NCBI GenBank assembly: GCA_964521625.1
Contig: CAZFSM010000002.1
Span: 62,001 to 126,000, forward strand
Direction: 5' to 3'
From: UBA1444 sp964521625
GTDB lineage: Bacteria > Bacillota > Negativicutes > UBA1444
Length of the DNA: 64,000 nucleotides
The translations under genes were made by a program, and so were the position numbers. The notes under the pieces were generated by a model. That model worked only from the letters and a program-made list of their open reading frames with translations, was not told the origin of the DNA and did not search any database. Positions 35,752 to 44,160 of this stretch are shown one piece after another. The number at the start of each line of letters is the position of its first letter. The stretch's first letter is position 1.

Positions 35752-38177
35752 TTCAAAGCGTTGGGAGCGTGGTCAATTTGCGTAGCAGATTCCACGGAGA
35801 TTATTTGACAAAATGGCAGGGAAGTAAATTTTTGCGGTCTATATTAAATGCTATTCCTATGCCGGTATTCTATAAAGATACTGCCGGAAAATATCTGGGT
35901 GTCAATCAGGCTTTTGAAGCTTTCTATGGGAAAACCTCAAATGAGATGGTTGGCAAGACGGTATTCGATATTGCGCCGCCGGAACTGGCTAATATTTATC
36001 ATACACATGACAAGGAACTTTTTGATAACCCGCGTCTGCAGGTTTACGAAACGGAATTGCGGGATTCCTATGGCGAAATGCATGACGTTGTATTTCACAA
36101 AGTGCCTTTCTGGGATCCAGAGGGGAATTTGGCAGGTATGACTGGCGTAATTATTGATGTCACGGACCGAAAACGGGCCGAACAGGAAGCCAGCCGAAGA
36201 GCTGAAGTGCTGGCGGTCTTACTCGAAATATCCGAAATTACCGTATCTCCTTTGCCTATGGATGATATTTATGCCATGGTACATCGGCTGATTGCGAAGG
36301 TGTTACCGGCAAATAACTTTTACATATCTTTTGTGGATGACGAGCAAGGATTGATTCAATTCCCTTACTGTGTCGGAAAGGCAAAAGTTCTGCCGAGCGA
36401 ACGGCCTAAGGGACGTGGTATGACGGAATATATTGCCAGGACAGGACTGGCCGCACATTTTTTACCGGAAGATTTTGCGCGGCTGCAACAAACGGGCGAA
36501 GTCGACCCGGAGCAGTCGCCGCCAATGGAGTGGCTGGGGGCGCCGCTGATCGACCTGAATGGCAAAGTGTTTGGTCTGGTTGTATTATATGAAATGGATC
36601 AATCGAATTGTTTTTCACCGGAAGACCGAGAGGTTTTGGTTATTATCGCTGCCCAGTTTTCTTTGGCGATGCAACGTCGAAAAGCAGCGAAAGAATTGGC
36701 TGAAAGCGAAGAACGCTATCGAGCGCTTGTTCATCAGGCACCCGAGGCTTTATTGTTGTGTGACCCTATTACTGGCGAAATTGTCGAGGCAAACGAAAGA
36801 TTTATTGCTCAGTTTGGCTACAATCTGAACAATGATGGTCCATTAAATGTTTTTGACTTATTTGAAGAAAAGAAAACCGAGATCCGGGAAAATCTCGATG
36901 CGGCCATACGGAGTGGAATCTTGCCGGTGCAAAGACGGACCGGACGTCACCGAAACGGAGCACTGGTTCATTTGGAACGTTCGGCATCACTGGTGCAATA
37001 TGGGAGTCGGCAGTTGCTGCTGGTTACTTTGCGTGATGTCTCGGAAGAGGTTCGTCGTGAGCAGGTTTTTATCCGGGAAGCGCAGCTGGCGTCTCGTGTA
37101 CAGGAAGCACTGTTGCGCGAGATAGAACCGTCCCCCTGGTTGGATGTGGTTACTGTATACCGACCGCAAGGTTTTGTCGGTGGGGATCTCTATTTTATGG
37201 ACTGGCGCTATAATGGGCAATTGTTGCGTGGCTTTTTACTTGACACTTCTGGGCATGGATTGGGTACTGCGTTGCATACATCGGCAATCCATCTTCTGTT
37301 ACGCGAAATCAATGAGCTGAATTTACCATTGGCAGATCAAATGGCGTGGCTCAACCGCCGAGCGCACCACTATTTTGATGAAGCATCGTTTGCTGCGGCG
37401 ATTGGTTTTGAAATCGACCTGACAACGAGAAAACTACGATGGGTATGCGCCGGGATTCCTGAAATTCGGATTGCTACACGGGCGGTTCGCGGAATTTTGG
37501 CTCGTTCAGGACTATACTTGGGGATTAATCTTGAAGAAACTTTTGATGTTCATGAACTTGCCATCGATGAAGGAGATACCTTCTATTTTCTCACCGATGG
37601 TTTGACTGATCGGCTGGGTATGCACACAGATTTGCCGTTTGAAAACTTTGAGTCAATGGTTAAGCTTATTACTGCTTTGGCTGATTCGCCGGAGCGAAGG
37701 GATGATGCAACTGCAGTATGCATAAAGATCAAATCGTTACCGATCGCAAAAAACAACGTATTTGAATGGCCTCAAGTATTTGACTTTAATGGATATGGAG
37801 ATTATCAACGTTTTCGCGGTGAAGTCAGTCGATTTTTGGCTGAAACCGTTCAAAAGCCTCACTCAATGCAGGAAGTAGCCGTCAATGAGGCATTGGCGAA
37901 TGCTTTAGAATGCAGAGACGGGGTTTCCAGGCAACATCGGGTCGAATTGCGATTTAACAGGATTGGCAAATGGTTTTCTGTGCGGGTGAAAACAAGCCGG
38001 ATGGGTTTTGCCGGAAACTCGATGTTGCGACGACTGAGAGCAAACCCAGTAGATTTTTTTGCCTATGGCGAAGATCTCGGGATGGGGCGGGGATTGCCGA
38101 TCATGTTATCGACCGCCGACCGCATGACTTACAATAATGAAGGGACAGAGTTGCTGCTGGCTTGGAAACTTGGCTGA
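35748..38177 (+). CDS. cytosolic PAS-GAF-PAS-SpoIIE phosphatase with degenerate HATPase
   Basis: Up to 809 residues, similar in length and C-terminal layout to the gene before it but without the membrane part. Order: PAS (about 28-145), GAF (about 155-315), PAS (about 320-440), SpoIIE/PP2C (about 465-655), HATPase-like (about 675-805). Phosphatase motifs VGGDLYFMDW, LDTSGHG, LTDGLTD and RRDDATAV are intact. The ATPase-like domain keeps NEALANALE, but the DxGxG box is replaced by VKTSRMGF (residues 747-754), so ATP binding may be lost. The TTG at 35748 overlaps the previous stop; TTG at 35805, after ACGGAGAT, is an equally good start (790 residues). Confidence 0.85.
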   Translation: MIQSVGSVVNLRSRFHGDYLTKWQGSKFLRSILNAIPMPVFYKDTAGKYLGVNQAFEAFYGKTSNEMVGKTVFDIAPPELANIYHTHDKELFDNPRLQVYETELRDSYGEMHDVVFHKVPFWDPEGNLAGMTGVIIDVTDRKRAEQEASRRAEVLAVLLEISEITVSPLPMDDIYAMVHRLIAKVLPANNFYISFVDDEQGLIQFPYCVGKAKVLPSERPKGRGMTEYIARTGLAAHFLPEDFARLQQTGEVDPEQSPPMEWLGAPLIDLNGKVFGLVVLYEMDQSNCFSPEDREVLVIIAAQFSLAMQRRKAAKELAESEERYRALVHQAPEALLLCDPITGEIVEANERFIAQFGYNLNNDGPLNVFDLFEEKKTEIRENLDAAIRSGILPVQRRTGRHRNGALVHLERSASLVQYGSRQLLLVTLRDVSEEVRREQVFIREAQLASRVQEALLREIEPSPWLDVVTVYRPQGFVGGDLYFMDWRYNGQLLRGFLLDTSGHGLGTALHTSAIHLLLREINELNLPLADQMAWLNRRAHHYFDEASFAAAIGFEIDLTTRKLRWVCAGIPEIRIATRAVRGILARSGLYLGINLEETFDVHELAIDEGDTFYFLTDGLTDRLGMHTDLPFENFESMVKLITALADSPERRDDATAVCIKIKSLPIAKNNVFEWPQVFDFNGYGDYQRFRGEVSRFLAETVQKPHSMQEVAVNEALANALECRDGVSRQHRVELRFNRIGKWFSVRVKTSRMGFAGNSMLRRLRANPVDFFAYGEDLGMGRGLPIMLSTADRMTYNNEGTELLLAWKLG

Positions 38178-38326
38178 TACAGGCATGTAGCGCTTCAGAT
38201 TTTGACCATTAGCAGCACGAGTGTGGTAAATAGAGCAGGGAACCGACGAATTAACGACGAATTGATGAAATGGTAGATACTGCTTCGAGTAGTTTTGACT
38301 GTGATCATGGAAGGAAGGTATAGATT

Positions 38327-38794
38327 ATGAATCCGTATATTGAAATGGCAAACGAGGAAGCGCGGATAGGCTCGTCGGCCAATGATGGGGGCCCCTTCGG
38401 CGCTGTAATCACTAAAGCAGGCAAAGTGATTTCCAGTGGTCATAATGAAGTGCTGAAAACCAACGACCCAACCGCGCATGCCGAGATGGTTGCGATACGC
38501 CGGGCGGCGGCGGCTTTGGGCAGTTTTGACCTGTCAGGCTGCGAGATTCATAGTTCATGCGAACCTTGTCCGATGTGTTTGGCGGCCATTTACTGGTCGC
38601 GGATTTCTAAAGTGTACTATGGCTGCACCAAAGAGGATGCTGCAGGCATCGGTTTTGATGATAACGCCATTTATGAGTATATTAAAAACCCGTCACACTA
38701 TCAGGCTGATTTGCAGCTGATTCCGATGGACCGGGAAGTTTGCCTCAAAACTTTTGAACAATGGTCGACGAAACAGGATAAGGTCATCTATTGA
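38327..38794 (+). CDS. guaD: guanine deaminase
   Basis: 155-residue zinc deaminase of the small cytidine-deaminase-like type (B. subtilis GuaD), converting guanine to xanthine. The motifs HAEM (H51, E53) and PCPMC (C81, C84) bind zinc and supply the catalytic Glu; the C-terminal Tyr-rich tail fits the domain-swapped GuaD form. A tRNA adenosine deaminase is an alternative, but the segment GGPFGAVITKAGKVISSGHN and the end MDREVCLKTFEQW favour GuaD. The ATG at 38327 follows GGAAGGAAGG; a 150-base gap without a clear terminator precedes it. Confidence 0.88.
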   Translation: MNPYIEMANEEARIGSSANDGGPFGAVITKAGKVISSGHNEVLKTNDPTAHAEMVAIRRAAAALGSFDLSGCEIHSSCEPCPMCLAAIYWSRISKVYYGCTKEDAAGIGFDDNAIYEYIKNPSHYQADLQLIPMDREVCLKTFEQWSTKQDKVIY

Positions 38795-38814
38795 CCGAAG
38801 AGAGGGTGTGGCTG

Positions 38815-39789
38815 ATGCAATGGACTCGAAATAGACTGTTTTGTTGCGTGACGATGCTGCTGGTCTGTGTGCTGGCAAGTTGCTGCATTGCTGCAACGCG
38901 GACGGCTATAGCCGGACCGGTGGCAGAGGAAGAAAAGATAGTAATCGATTATTTGACGACCGCTGTAACGGAAATTGGCGATCTGGCCCGCAAAAACCCA
39001 GCAAACACTCTGGTGCTTTCAGTCGAACAGATGCCTGACCTGACGGCTGCTACCCGGATAGAGCGTGAGTATTATCAGGTATATGTTGGTTTTAATATCC
39101 AGGATGGCGGGCCGGGTCACCGTTCGCGTTGGGCCACGTTTTTGGTAAACAAGGCAAGAACGGAAATCTTGTGGGTGAATTTTCTTACCGGCGATTCGTA
39201 TGTACCATTGGCGGACTGGCGTCAACACATAGTCCCCGAGCGAAAATCCGATGCTAATGATTGGATGTGCATTCCTTTTTTGCGGGCCGGGCCGATTGAA
39301 CCGACCAGCTCAATCAAGGATATTACCCGCATATTTGGCGCACAAAATGTGACAAGGCGAATTGTATATGGAGCAGAAGGTATCGAAAAATTTGACACCA
39401 CTGTGATTTTTGCGGGCACGGATAATGAAATCATTGTGTTTTGGCATGAAAATATCTATGGCTCAACACCCGAGCGGGTTTCCATTAGTCAGGAGCAGAG
39501 TCGCTGGCGGACCGTATACGGAATTAGACCGGGAAGCAGTATTGACGAACTCAACCGAATCAATGGACGCCCTTTTGAGTTCTTAGGGTTCGGTTGGGAT
39601 TATGGCGGTTATATTAGGCAAAATTGGAGTGGAGGGGCACTGTCTGTAATGCGGGGTTTATCGCTGCGATTGATGGCTAGTCATCAATTAGCGCGGGAGT
39701 ATTATGGCGAAAGATCGCTTCGATCCGATATGCCAGCCCTGCTGCCTGATGCTGTCAAGGTTTGGCGGGTTGAAGTGCAACTGCAGTAA
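38815..39789 (+). CDS. putative lipoprotein of unknown function
   Basis: About 324 residues. An N-terminal stretch (about 8-22, LFCCVTMLLVCVLASC) acts as a signal sequence and LASC fits a lipobox, so the protein is probably a membrane-anchored secreted lipoprotein. The rest is soluble, with no family I recognise; one segment (GIRPGSSIDELNRINGRPFEFLG) is typical of small repeats in secreted proteins of this type. ATG 38815 is preferred after GAGAGGG; TTG 38791 overlapping the guaD stop is possible. It is followed by a GAF protein 44 bases later. Confidence 0.65.
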   Translation: MQWTRNRLFCCVTMLLVCVLASCCIAATRTAIAGPVAEEEKIVIDYLTTAVTEIGDLARKNPANTLVLSVEQMPDLTAATRIEREYYQVYVGFNIQDGGPGHRSRWATFLVNKARTEILWVNFLTGDSYVPLADWRQHIVPERKSDANDWMCIPFLRAGPIEPTSSIKDITRIFGAQNVTRRIVYGAEGIEKFDTTVIFAGTDNEIIVFWHENIYGSTPERVSISQEQSRWRTVYGIRPGSSIDELNRINGRPFEFLGFGWDYGGYIRQNWSGGALSVMRGLSLRLMASHQLAREYYGERSLRSDMPALLPDAVKVWRVEVQLQ

Positions 39790-39833
39790 AAGTAGTTGAA
39801 TTGTGACGCTGAAATTGACGGGGGGGGAAAACT

Positions 39834-40355
39834 GTGGGAATGTCCGGTCCTTTGTACTCTTTGCTAAAAGATGTTTCGCTCGAACTAATGCGGCATAGCA
39901 GATTGCAAGACTTGCTGCCGGACATTGTGCGACGCGCCCAGGAATTTGTTGGCGCCGATTTGGCGTATATGGCGCTGCGGGACGAATATGAAGATGTGAT
40001 GCGGGTCGCTTTTTATCGCGGCACGATTAGAGAGTTGCCAGAAGACTATGTAATACGGCTAGGCGAAGGGATCAGCGGGCAAGCGTGGGAAACAGGCCAA
40101 ATCGTTGTGACGGAAGATTACAATCTTTATTCTTTTCGTTTGCCGGCGCCATATTGGGGTGATATGAAGGAAACCTTGGCAGTTCCTTTGTTCGTGAATA
40201 ATACTGTTTGGGGCGTTCTGATTTTGGCGCATACTGGACAGGGAAAAAAGTATTCAGCCGCTGAAATCGAAGGATTGGAGCAGTTAGCAACCTTTGCCTC
40301 GATTGCCATTGAGAATGCCAAAATTGTCGATGCCAATGTTGAACCTGGCCCCTGA
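39834..40355 (+). CDS. stand-alone GAF domain protein
   Basis: 173-residue single-GAF protein: helical start (about 1-25), then the domain with LPDIVRRAQEFVGADLAYMAL, LGEGISGQAWETGQIVV near residue 78 and VPLFVNNTVWGVLILAH near 118. There is no output domain, so it would have to signal through a partner. No Cys or His pattern specific for haem or iron was recognised. The GTG start at 39834 follows a G-rich run GGGGGGGG. The ASKHA ferredoxin gene begins within 20 bases, so the two are probably cotranscribed. Confidence 0.8.
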   Translation: MGMSGPLYSLLKDVSLELMRHSRLQDLLPDIVRRAQEFVGADLAYMALRDEYEDVMRVAFYRGTIRELPEDYVIRLGEGISGQAWETGQIVVTEDYNLYSFRLPAPYWGDMKETLAVPLFVNNTVWGVLILAHTGQGKKYSAAEIEGLEQLATFASIAIENAKIVDANVEPGP

Positions 40356-40372
40356 GAAAGGTGGAAATCCCT

Positions 40373-42181
40373 TTGTTTGAGGAAATGAAAAGTATTGAAT
40401 TGACAATGTTTGACGGAGTATCCTTTGCGGTTGTCCGCACGACGATTCGGACGCGTGTATTTGATGTTCTCCGTAAACAGGGGATTTATATCAATGCTCC
40501 ATGCAGCGGCCGGGGTACATGCGGCAAATGCAGGATTACCGTAATGGCAGGGCGTCTGGTATCTGAGCAGGGAACGGAACAAGAGCCCTGCTTTATTGAA
40601 GAAGGGCAGTCCAGTTTGGCCTGTCATAGTTTTGTCATTGAAAAATGTACTATTGATATTAGTAACCTACAAGAGCGGGATTTTGCGGGGCTGGCCGATT
40701 TTACGACGCAGAGTGCCGAACCGGTTGAAGCAGGCTACGAAGTGCTGGAATTTATTCCGACAAAACGGACCTGGGAATCGGGGCAGAGTATCACTGAGGT
40801 CATTTGCGTCGCTTTGAAGCGATCTTTTGTGTTTTCGCCCAAAGCGCTACGGCAACTTTCCAACTGGTTTAACTTGTCTTTGCAAAACCGGTATTTAGCC
40901 CCTGGTGAAGATGCGCCGGTTTTTCTCACGGTCCAGGAAAACCAGGTGATTCATATTCGCACTGATAAATCTGCACCGATTTATGGGATTGGGGTGGATA
41001 TTGGAACCACAACGATTGCGTTGTCACTGGTTGAACTTGAATCAGGCGTGGTCGAGAATAGCCTGACTCTGCTAAATTCGCAACGCCAGTTTGGCGCCGA
41101 TGTCATTTCACGAATCCAAAAAGCGGCGGAAGGGTTTAGCGGGGAATTGCAGACGTGCGTTCGCGATGATATTTCACGGGCGGTTGCTTCGCTTTGCCTG
41201 CAAAAAACAGACTCGGTAATTAGGATGGTGATTGCCGGCAATACGACGATGATACATCTTCTATTGGGAGTACGTGCGGACTCGCTGGCTTTGGTTCCAT
41301 TTAACCCGGTAACGAACGCAAAGCTGGAATTGTCGACCGCAGAATTATTTGGAGTATTTCCAGTTGAATGCGATGTTACGGTACTGCCTTCGCTCGGTGC
41401 TTATTTGGGTTCAGATATTATCGCAGGCATGTTATATTGTCAAATGGACAGGTCTTTGGAGCTATCCGTGCTGATTGATGTGGGGACCAACGGTGAGATG
41501 GCGCTGGGGTGCAGTGAAAAGATACTCTGTACTTCTACTTCGGCTGGGCCGGCATTTGAAGGTGCAAACATTAGCTGTGGCAGCGGTAGTGTTCCCGGGG
41601 CGATAGCCCGGTTTGATATTAAAGAAGGGCAAACCTTTATAAAAACTATTGCCAACGAGTCACCCATTGGAATTTGTGGTTCAGGTGTAGTTGATGTGGT
41701 TGCCGTCGGTCTGCGCGAAAAGCTTATCGATCCGACCGGACGAATGCAAGTGACCGGAGCAGCTGGTGACGGTTTGGAAATCGCTAAAAATAATGTTGGT
41801 GAAGCGATTCGGTTCACGCAGAAAGATGTCCGAGAGTTTCAACTGGCCAAAGCTGCTGTCCGGTCAGGACTGGAAATCCTGTTGCATGAATATGGATGTA
41901 GTTGGGCTGATGTAGGACAGGTATTTCTTGCCGGTGGTTTTGGTGCAAAAATCGATGTGGAGAATGCCATCGAGGTGGGAATGTTTCCTGTTGAACTGCG
42001 CGGGAAAATCCAGGCTATCGGTAACAGCGCGCTGGGAGGATGCGTTACCTATCTTTTGTATCGACAACGACGGCAAGCAATTAATTTGCTGATTCACGCC
42101 TCATCAATCATTGACCTGTCGCGGAAACCTGAATTTAACGATTTGTTTATGGCGCAGTTGCAGTTTGAGGGAGAGAGTTAG
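40373..42181 (+). CDS. RACo-like ASKHA domain protein with N-terminal 2Fe-2S ferredoxin
   Basis: About 602 residues with the architecture of corrinoid reductive activators (RACo/RamA-like, DUF4445). The N-terminal ferredoxin has C44, C50, C53 and C84 (CSGRGTCGKC then SLACHS), followed by a linker and an ATP-binding ASKHA fold with GVDIGTTTIALSLVE, AGNTTMIHLLLG, LIDVGTNGEMALG and FLAGGFGAKI. Family members use ATP to drive reduction of the inactive Co(II) of a corrinoid protein. No corrinoid protein or methyltransferase is encoded nearby. TTG 40373 has AAAGGTGG nine bases upstream; GTG 40361 or ATG 40385 are alternatives. Confidence 0.88.
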   Translation: MFEEMKSIELTMFDGVSFAVVRTTIRTRVFDVLRKQGIYINAPCSGRGTCGKCRITVMAGRLVSEQGTEQEPCFIEEGQSSLACHSFVIEKCTIDISNLQERDFAGLADFTTQSAEPVEAGYEVLEFIPTKRTWESGQSITEVICVALKRSFVFSPKALRQLSNWFNLSLQNRYLAPGEDAPVFLTVQENQVIHIRTDKSAPIYGIGVDIGTTTIALSLVELESGVVENSLTLLNSQRQFGADVISRIQKAAEGFSGELQTCVRDDISRAVASLCLQKTDSVIRMVIAGNTTMIHLLLGVRADSLALVPFNPVTNAKLELSTAELFGVFPVECDVTVLPSLGAYLGSDIIAGMLYCQMDRSLELSVLIDVGTNGEMALGCSEKILCTSTSAGPAFEGANISCGSGSVPGAIARFDIKEGQTFIKTIANESPIGICGSGVVDVVAVGLREKLIDPTGRMQVTGAAGDGLEIAKNNVGEAIRFTQKDVREFQLAKAAVRSGLEILLHEYGCSWADVGQVFLAGGFGAKIDVENAIEVGMFPVELRGKIQAIGNSALGGCVTYLLYRQRRQAINLLIHASSIIDLSRKPEFNDLFMAQLQFEGES

Positions 42182-42193
42182 GATGAAAGAGAT

Positions 42194-42250
42194 CATAGTA
42201 TCTATAACAAAAACAGCCCGTGTTGGGCTGTTTTTGTTATAGATACTATG
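42194..42250. terminator. very long perfect hairpin between convergent genes
   Basis: A 26-pair perfect stem, 42194-42219 against 42225-42250, with the loop GTGTT. The inner part AAAAACAGCCC/GGGCTGTTTTT is a normal bidirectional terminator, but the match continues through another 15 bases (CATAGTATCTATAAC) on each side. It follows the ASKHA gene and also terminates the minus-strand glycosyltransferase side. Confidence 0.93.
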
Positions 42251-42348
42251 TTGCCAAATTTTTACTGCGTTGCTAGCCAGTTCAAAAAGCTATCATGTGG
42301 CGCCTGAACTCGTTCCGTCCCGACGAACTGGAGTTGGCATTAGCGACC

Positions 42349-43467
42349 TCATTGCTGCAACATGGACAACAATGTTTGTGCGATACGATAGGTGCCGGCT
42401 GATGGTGGAGCACTTGTTGGAGGCTGGACGGTGCGAATTGCTTTTGTTGCCGCCAGATCGGCAACTGTTTGCCCAGCTTTCAAAGGCGTCGGGCAATAGA
42501 CACCCCACTGCGAATCGATGACAAATTTGATATTGCCTTCCTCCTGTAAGCCGACAGCGCCAGTCAAAACGACAGTTTTTCCGAGCGTTGCCGCTTCCAT
42601 GATGGTTCCCGGGCCGGCTTTGGTGACGACTATATCGCAGGCTGCCATCAATATTTCCATGTTATCAATGAATTGATAAATTCGCGTGTTGGGCGAAGCC
42701 GCAGGGCGATTGCCTAGTCGTTCAAACAAAAGCTGGTTGCGCCCGGTGACAACGAGCAACGTGCAGTCTGGACATTGCTTTTCCAGTTCCTTGACCAACG
42801 TTTCCACTTGCCCGCCTCCGGCGCCGCCGCTGGTGAGCAGTATGGTGAATTGTTCCGCGGGTAAAGCCAAACTTTTGCGTGCGCTGGCATTATCGACCGG
42901 TATGTTGAAAAATCGGGGATGGATTGGGAACCCGGTGAGCAGAGTTTTATCAGGCGCAATACCAAGTTGCACTACCCGTTGTACGGCGACGGCAGTGGGC
43001 AACAGATAGAGATCAGCTCGATTGGTTGCCCAGGAAGCATGAATACTGACAAGATCCGTCACAACGGTTACAATTGGCCAAGTGGCGCTTGTTTCATCGC
43101 GGTAGTCGCAGATGGGTCTGACGGCAAGCGGATGAATTACGACAACAAGGTCCGGGCCAAAAAATTCAATTGCTCGATGAATGTGAGCGCGGGCGAACTG
43201 GTATAAAAATTTTGAGGCTAAATCCATAAATCCGGTATAGTTCGAGAGTCGATACAGCAAATTATAGAGGCCAATGCTTTTCGCCGAAAAAAAGGCGTAT
43301 AATTCCGGCGCGTTACGAATGCCTGGTATTTTGCTTGCCCTGAGCAAATCGACCATTTCACAGGTGATTTCCGGGTCGGTTTGTACAAGCGCATTCATAA
43401 TGGCGTTTGCTGCACTGCGGTGACCGCCGCCGGTATCTGAAATGATAAATAAGATGCGAGTCTTCAT
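42349..43467 (-). CDS. MGDG synthase family glycosyltransferase (MurG-like)
   Basis: 372-residue GT28-type glycosyltransferase on the minus strand. The N-terminal domain has ILFIISDTGGGHRSAANAI, typical of monogalactosyl- or diglucosyl-diacylglycerol synthases, and the C-terminal UDP-sugar domain has LLTSGGAGGGQVE, DIVVTKAGPGTIMEAATLG and the following TGAVGLQEEGN. It probably glycosylates diacylglycerol for the inner membrane, but the sugar and acceptor are not known. Start ATG (complement of 43465-43467, MKTRILF) has AAAGGG about 11 bases upstream. It is a lone minus-strand gene between two plus-strand units. Confidence 0.87.
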   Translation of the reverse strand: MKTRILFIISDTGGGHRSAANAIMNALVQTDPEITCEMVDLLRASKIPGIRNAPELYAFFSAKSIGLYNLLYRLSNYTGFMDLASKFLYQFARAHIHRAIEFFGPDLVVVIHPLAVRPICDYRDETSATWPIVTVVTDLVSIHASWATNRADLYLLPTAVAVQRVVQLGIAPDKTLLTGFPIHPRFFNIPVDNASARKSLALPAEQFTILLTSGGAGGGQVETLVKELEKQCPDCTLLVVTGRNQLLFERLGNRPAASPNTRIYQFIDNMEILMAACDIVVTKAGPGTIMEAATLGKTVVLTGAVGLQEEGNIKFVIDSQWGVYCPTPLKAGQTVADLAATKAIRTVQPPTSAPPSAGTYRIAQTLLSMLQQ

Positions 43468-43610
43468 GTAAAGTGTGGCCCTTTCAGTGTTTTTCTTCAT
43501 TTTATCATATTTTCTTACCGGAGCATCCATGCCAATGTTCTCGCACTATGTTCTTCACCATACGGTTCATTGCGGCGCGTAGGGTGAAATGATAGAATAA
43601 TACGCAGGCA

Positions 43611-43642
43611 GAAGCGAAAAGAAGCGAAAAGAAGCGGGAGGT
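43611..43642 (+). repeat. short direct repeat GAAGCGAAAA before the YbjN gene
   Basis: Two copies of a 10-base unit (GAAGCGAAAA) starting about 43612 and 43621, and a third partial copy GAAGCGGGAG forming the ribosome binding site GGGAGG of the next gene. A polypurine run on the + strand. Confidence 0.7.
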
Positions 43643-43648
43643 ACGGCA

Positions 43649-44122
43649 ATGGGGCGGATATTTGATTCGGTGATCGCTTTTTTGCATGAAGATGATTGGC
43701 GGTATGAGGAAATCCCGGGAGAACTAGCCATTCGGTTTAGTTTTTCTGGTAAAAATGCGCGTTATGAGTGTTTCGGACAAGCTAACGAAGATCATGAGAT
43801 TTTTGTCTTTTATACTATAATACCGATTCGTGTGTCGGAAGAACAGCGCAGTGCCGCTGCGGAGCTAGTGACGCGAATCAATTATGGCTTGAATATCGGT
43901 AATTTCGAATTGGATATGAATGATGGAGAAATCCGCTACAAGACCAGTATCGACGTGGAAGGCGGCGAATTAAGCACGCGGATGGTCGAAACTCTGATTG
44001 CCGTAAATATTTCCACTACCGATCGTTATTTTGCAGCTTTTACGGATGTTTTACATGCAGGCGTTTCACCGCTGGAAGCGGTTGGCCGGATTGAGCGTCC
44101 GGACCCCTCGTCGCGCAATTGA
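43649..44122 (+). CDS. YbjN domain protein
   Basis: 157-residue soluble protein of the YbjN / type III secretion chaperone-like fold: opening IFDSVIAFLHEDDWRYEEIPG, a central RISEEQR-type helix (VSEEQRSAAAELVTRINYGL) and strands NFELDMNDGEIRYKTSIDVEGG. YbjN proteins affect motility and stress traits in enterobacteria without a known mechanism. The ATG at 43649 follows GGGAGG by 9 bases. The REC-HDOD gene starts 38 bases after it. Confidence 0.75.
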   Translation: MGRIFDSVIAFLHEDDWRYEEIPGELAIRFSFSGKNARYECFGQANEDHEIFVFYTIIPIRVSEEQRSAAAELVTRINYGLNIGNFELDMNDGEIRYKTSIDVEGGELSTRMVETLIAVNISTTDRYFAAFTDVLHAGVSPLEAVGRIERPDPSSRN

Positions 44123-44160
44123 TTTTGGAATGTATTAGCCGAAAACGGGAGTGATTATAT

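Noticed and set aside
43611..43642. Short direct repeats as a CRISPR array
   Set aside because: Units are 10 bases and contiguous with no spacers; no cas genes.
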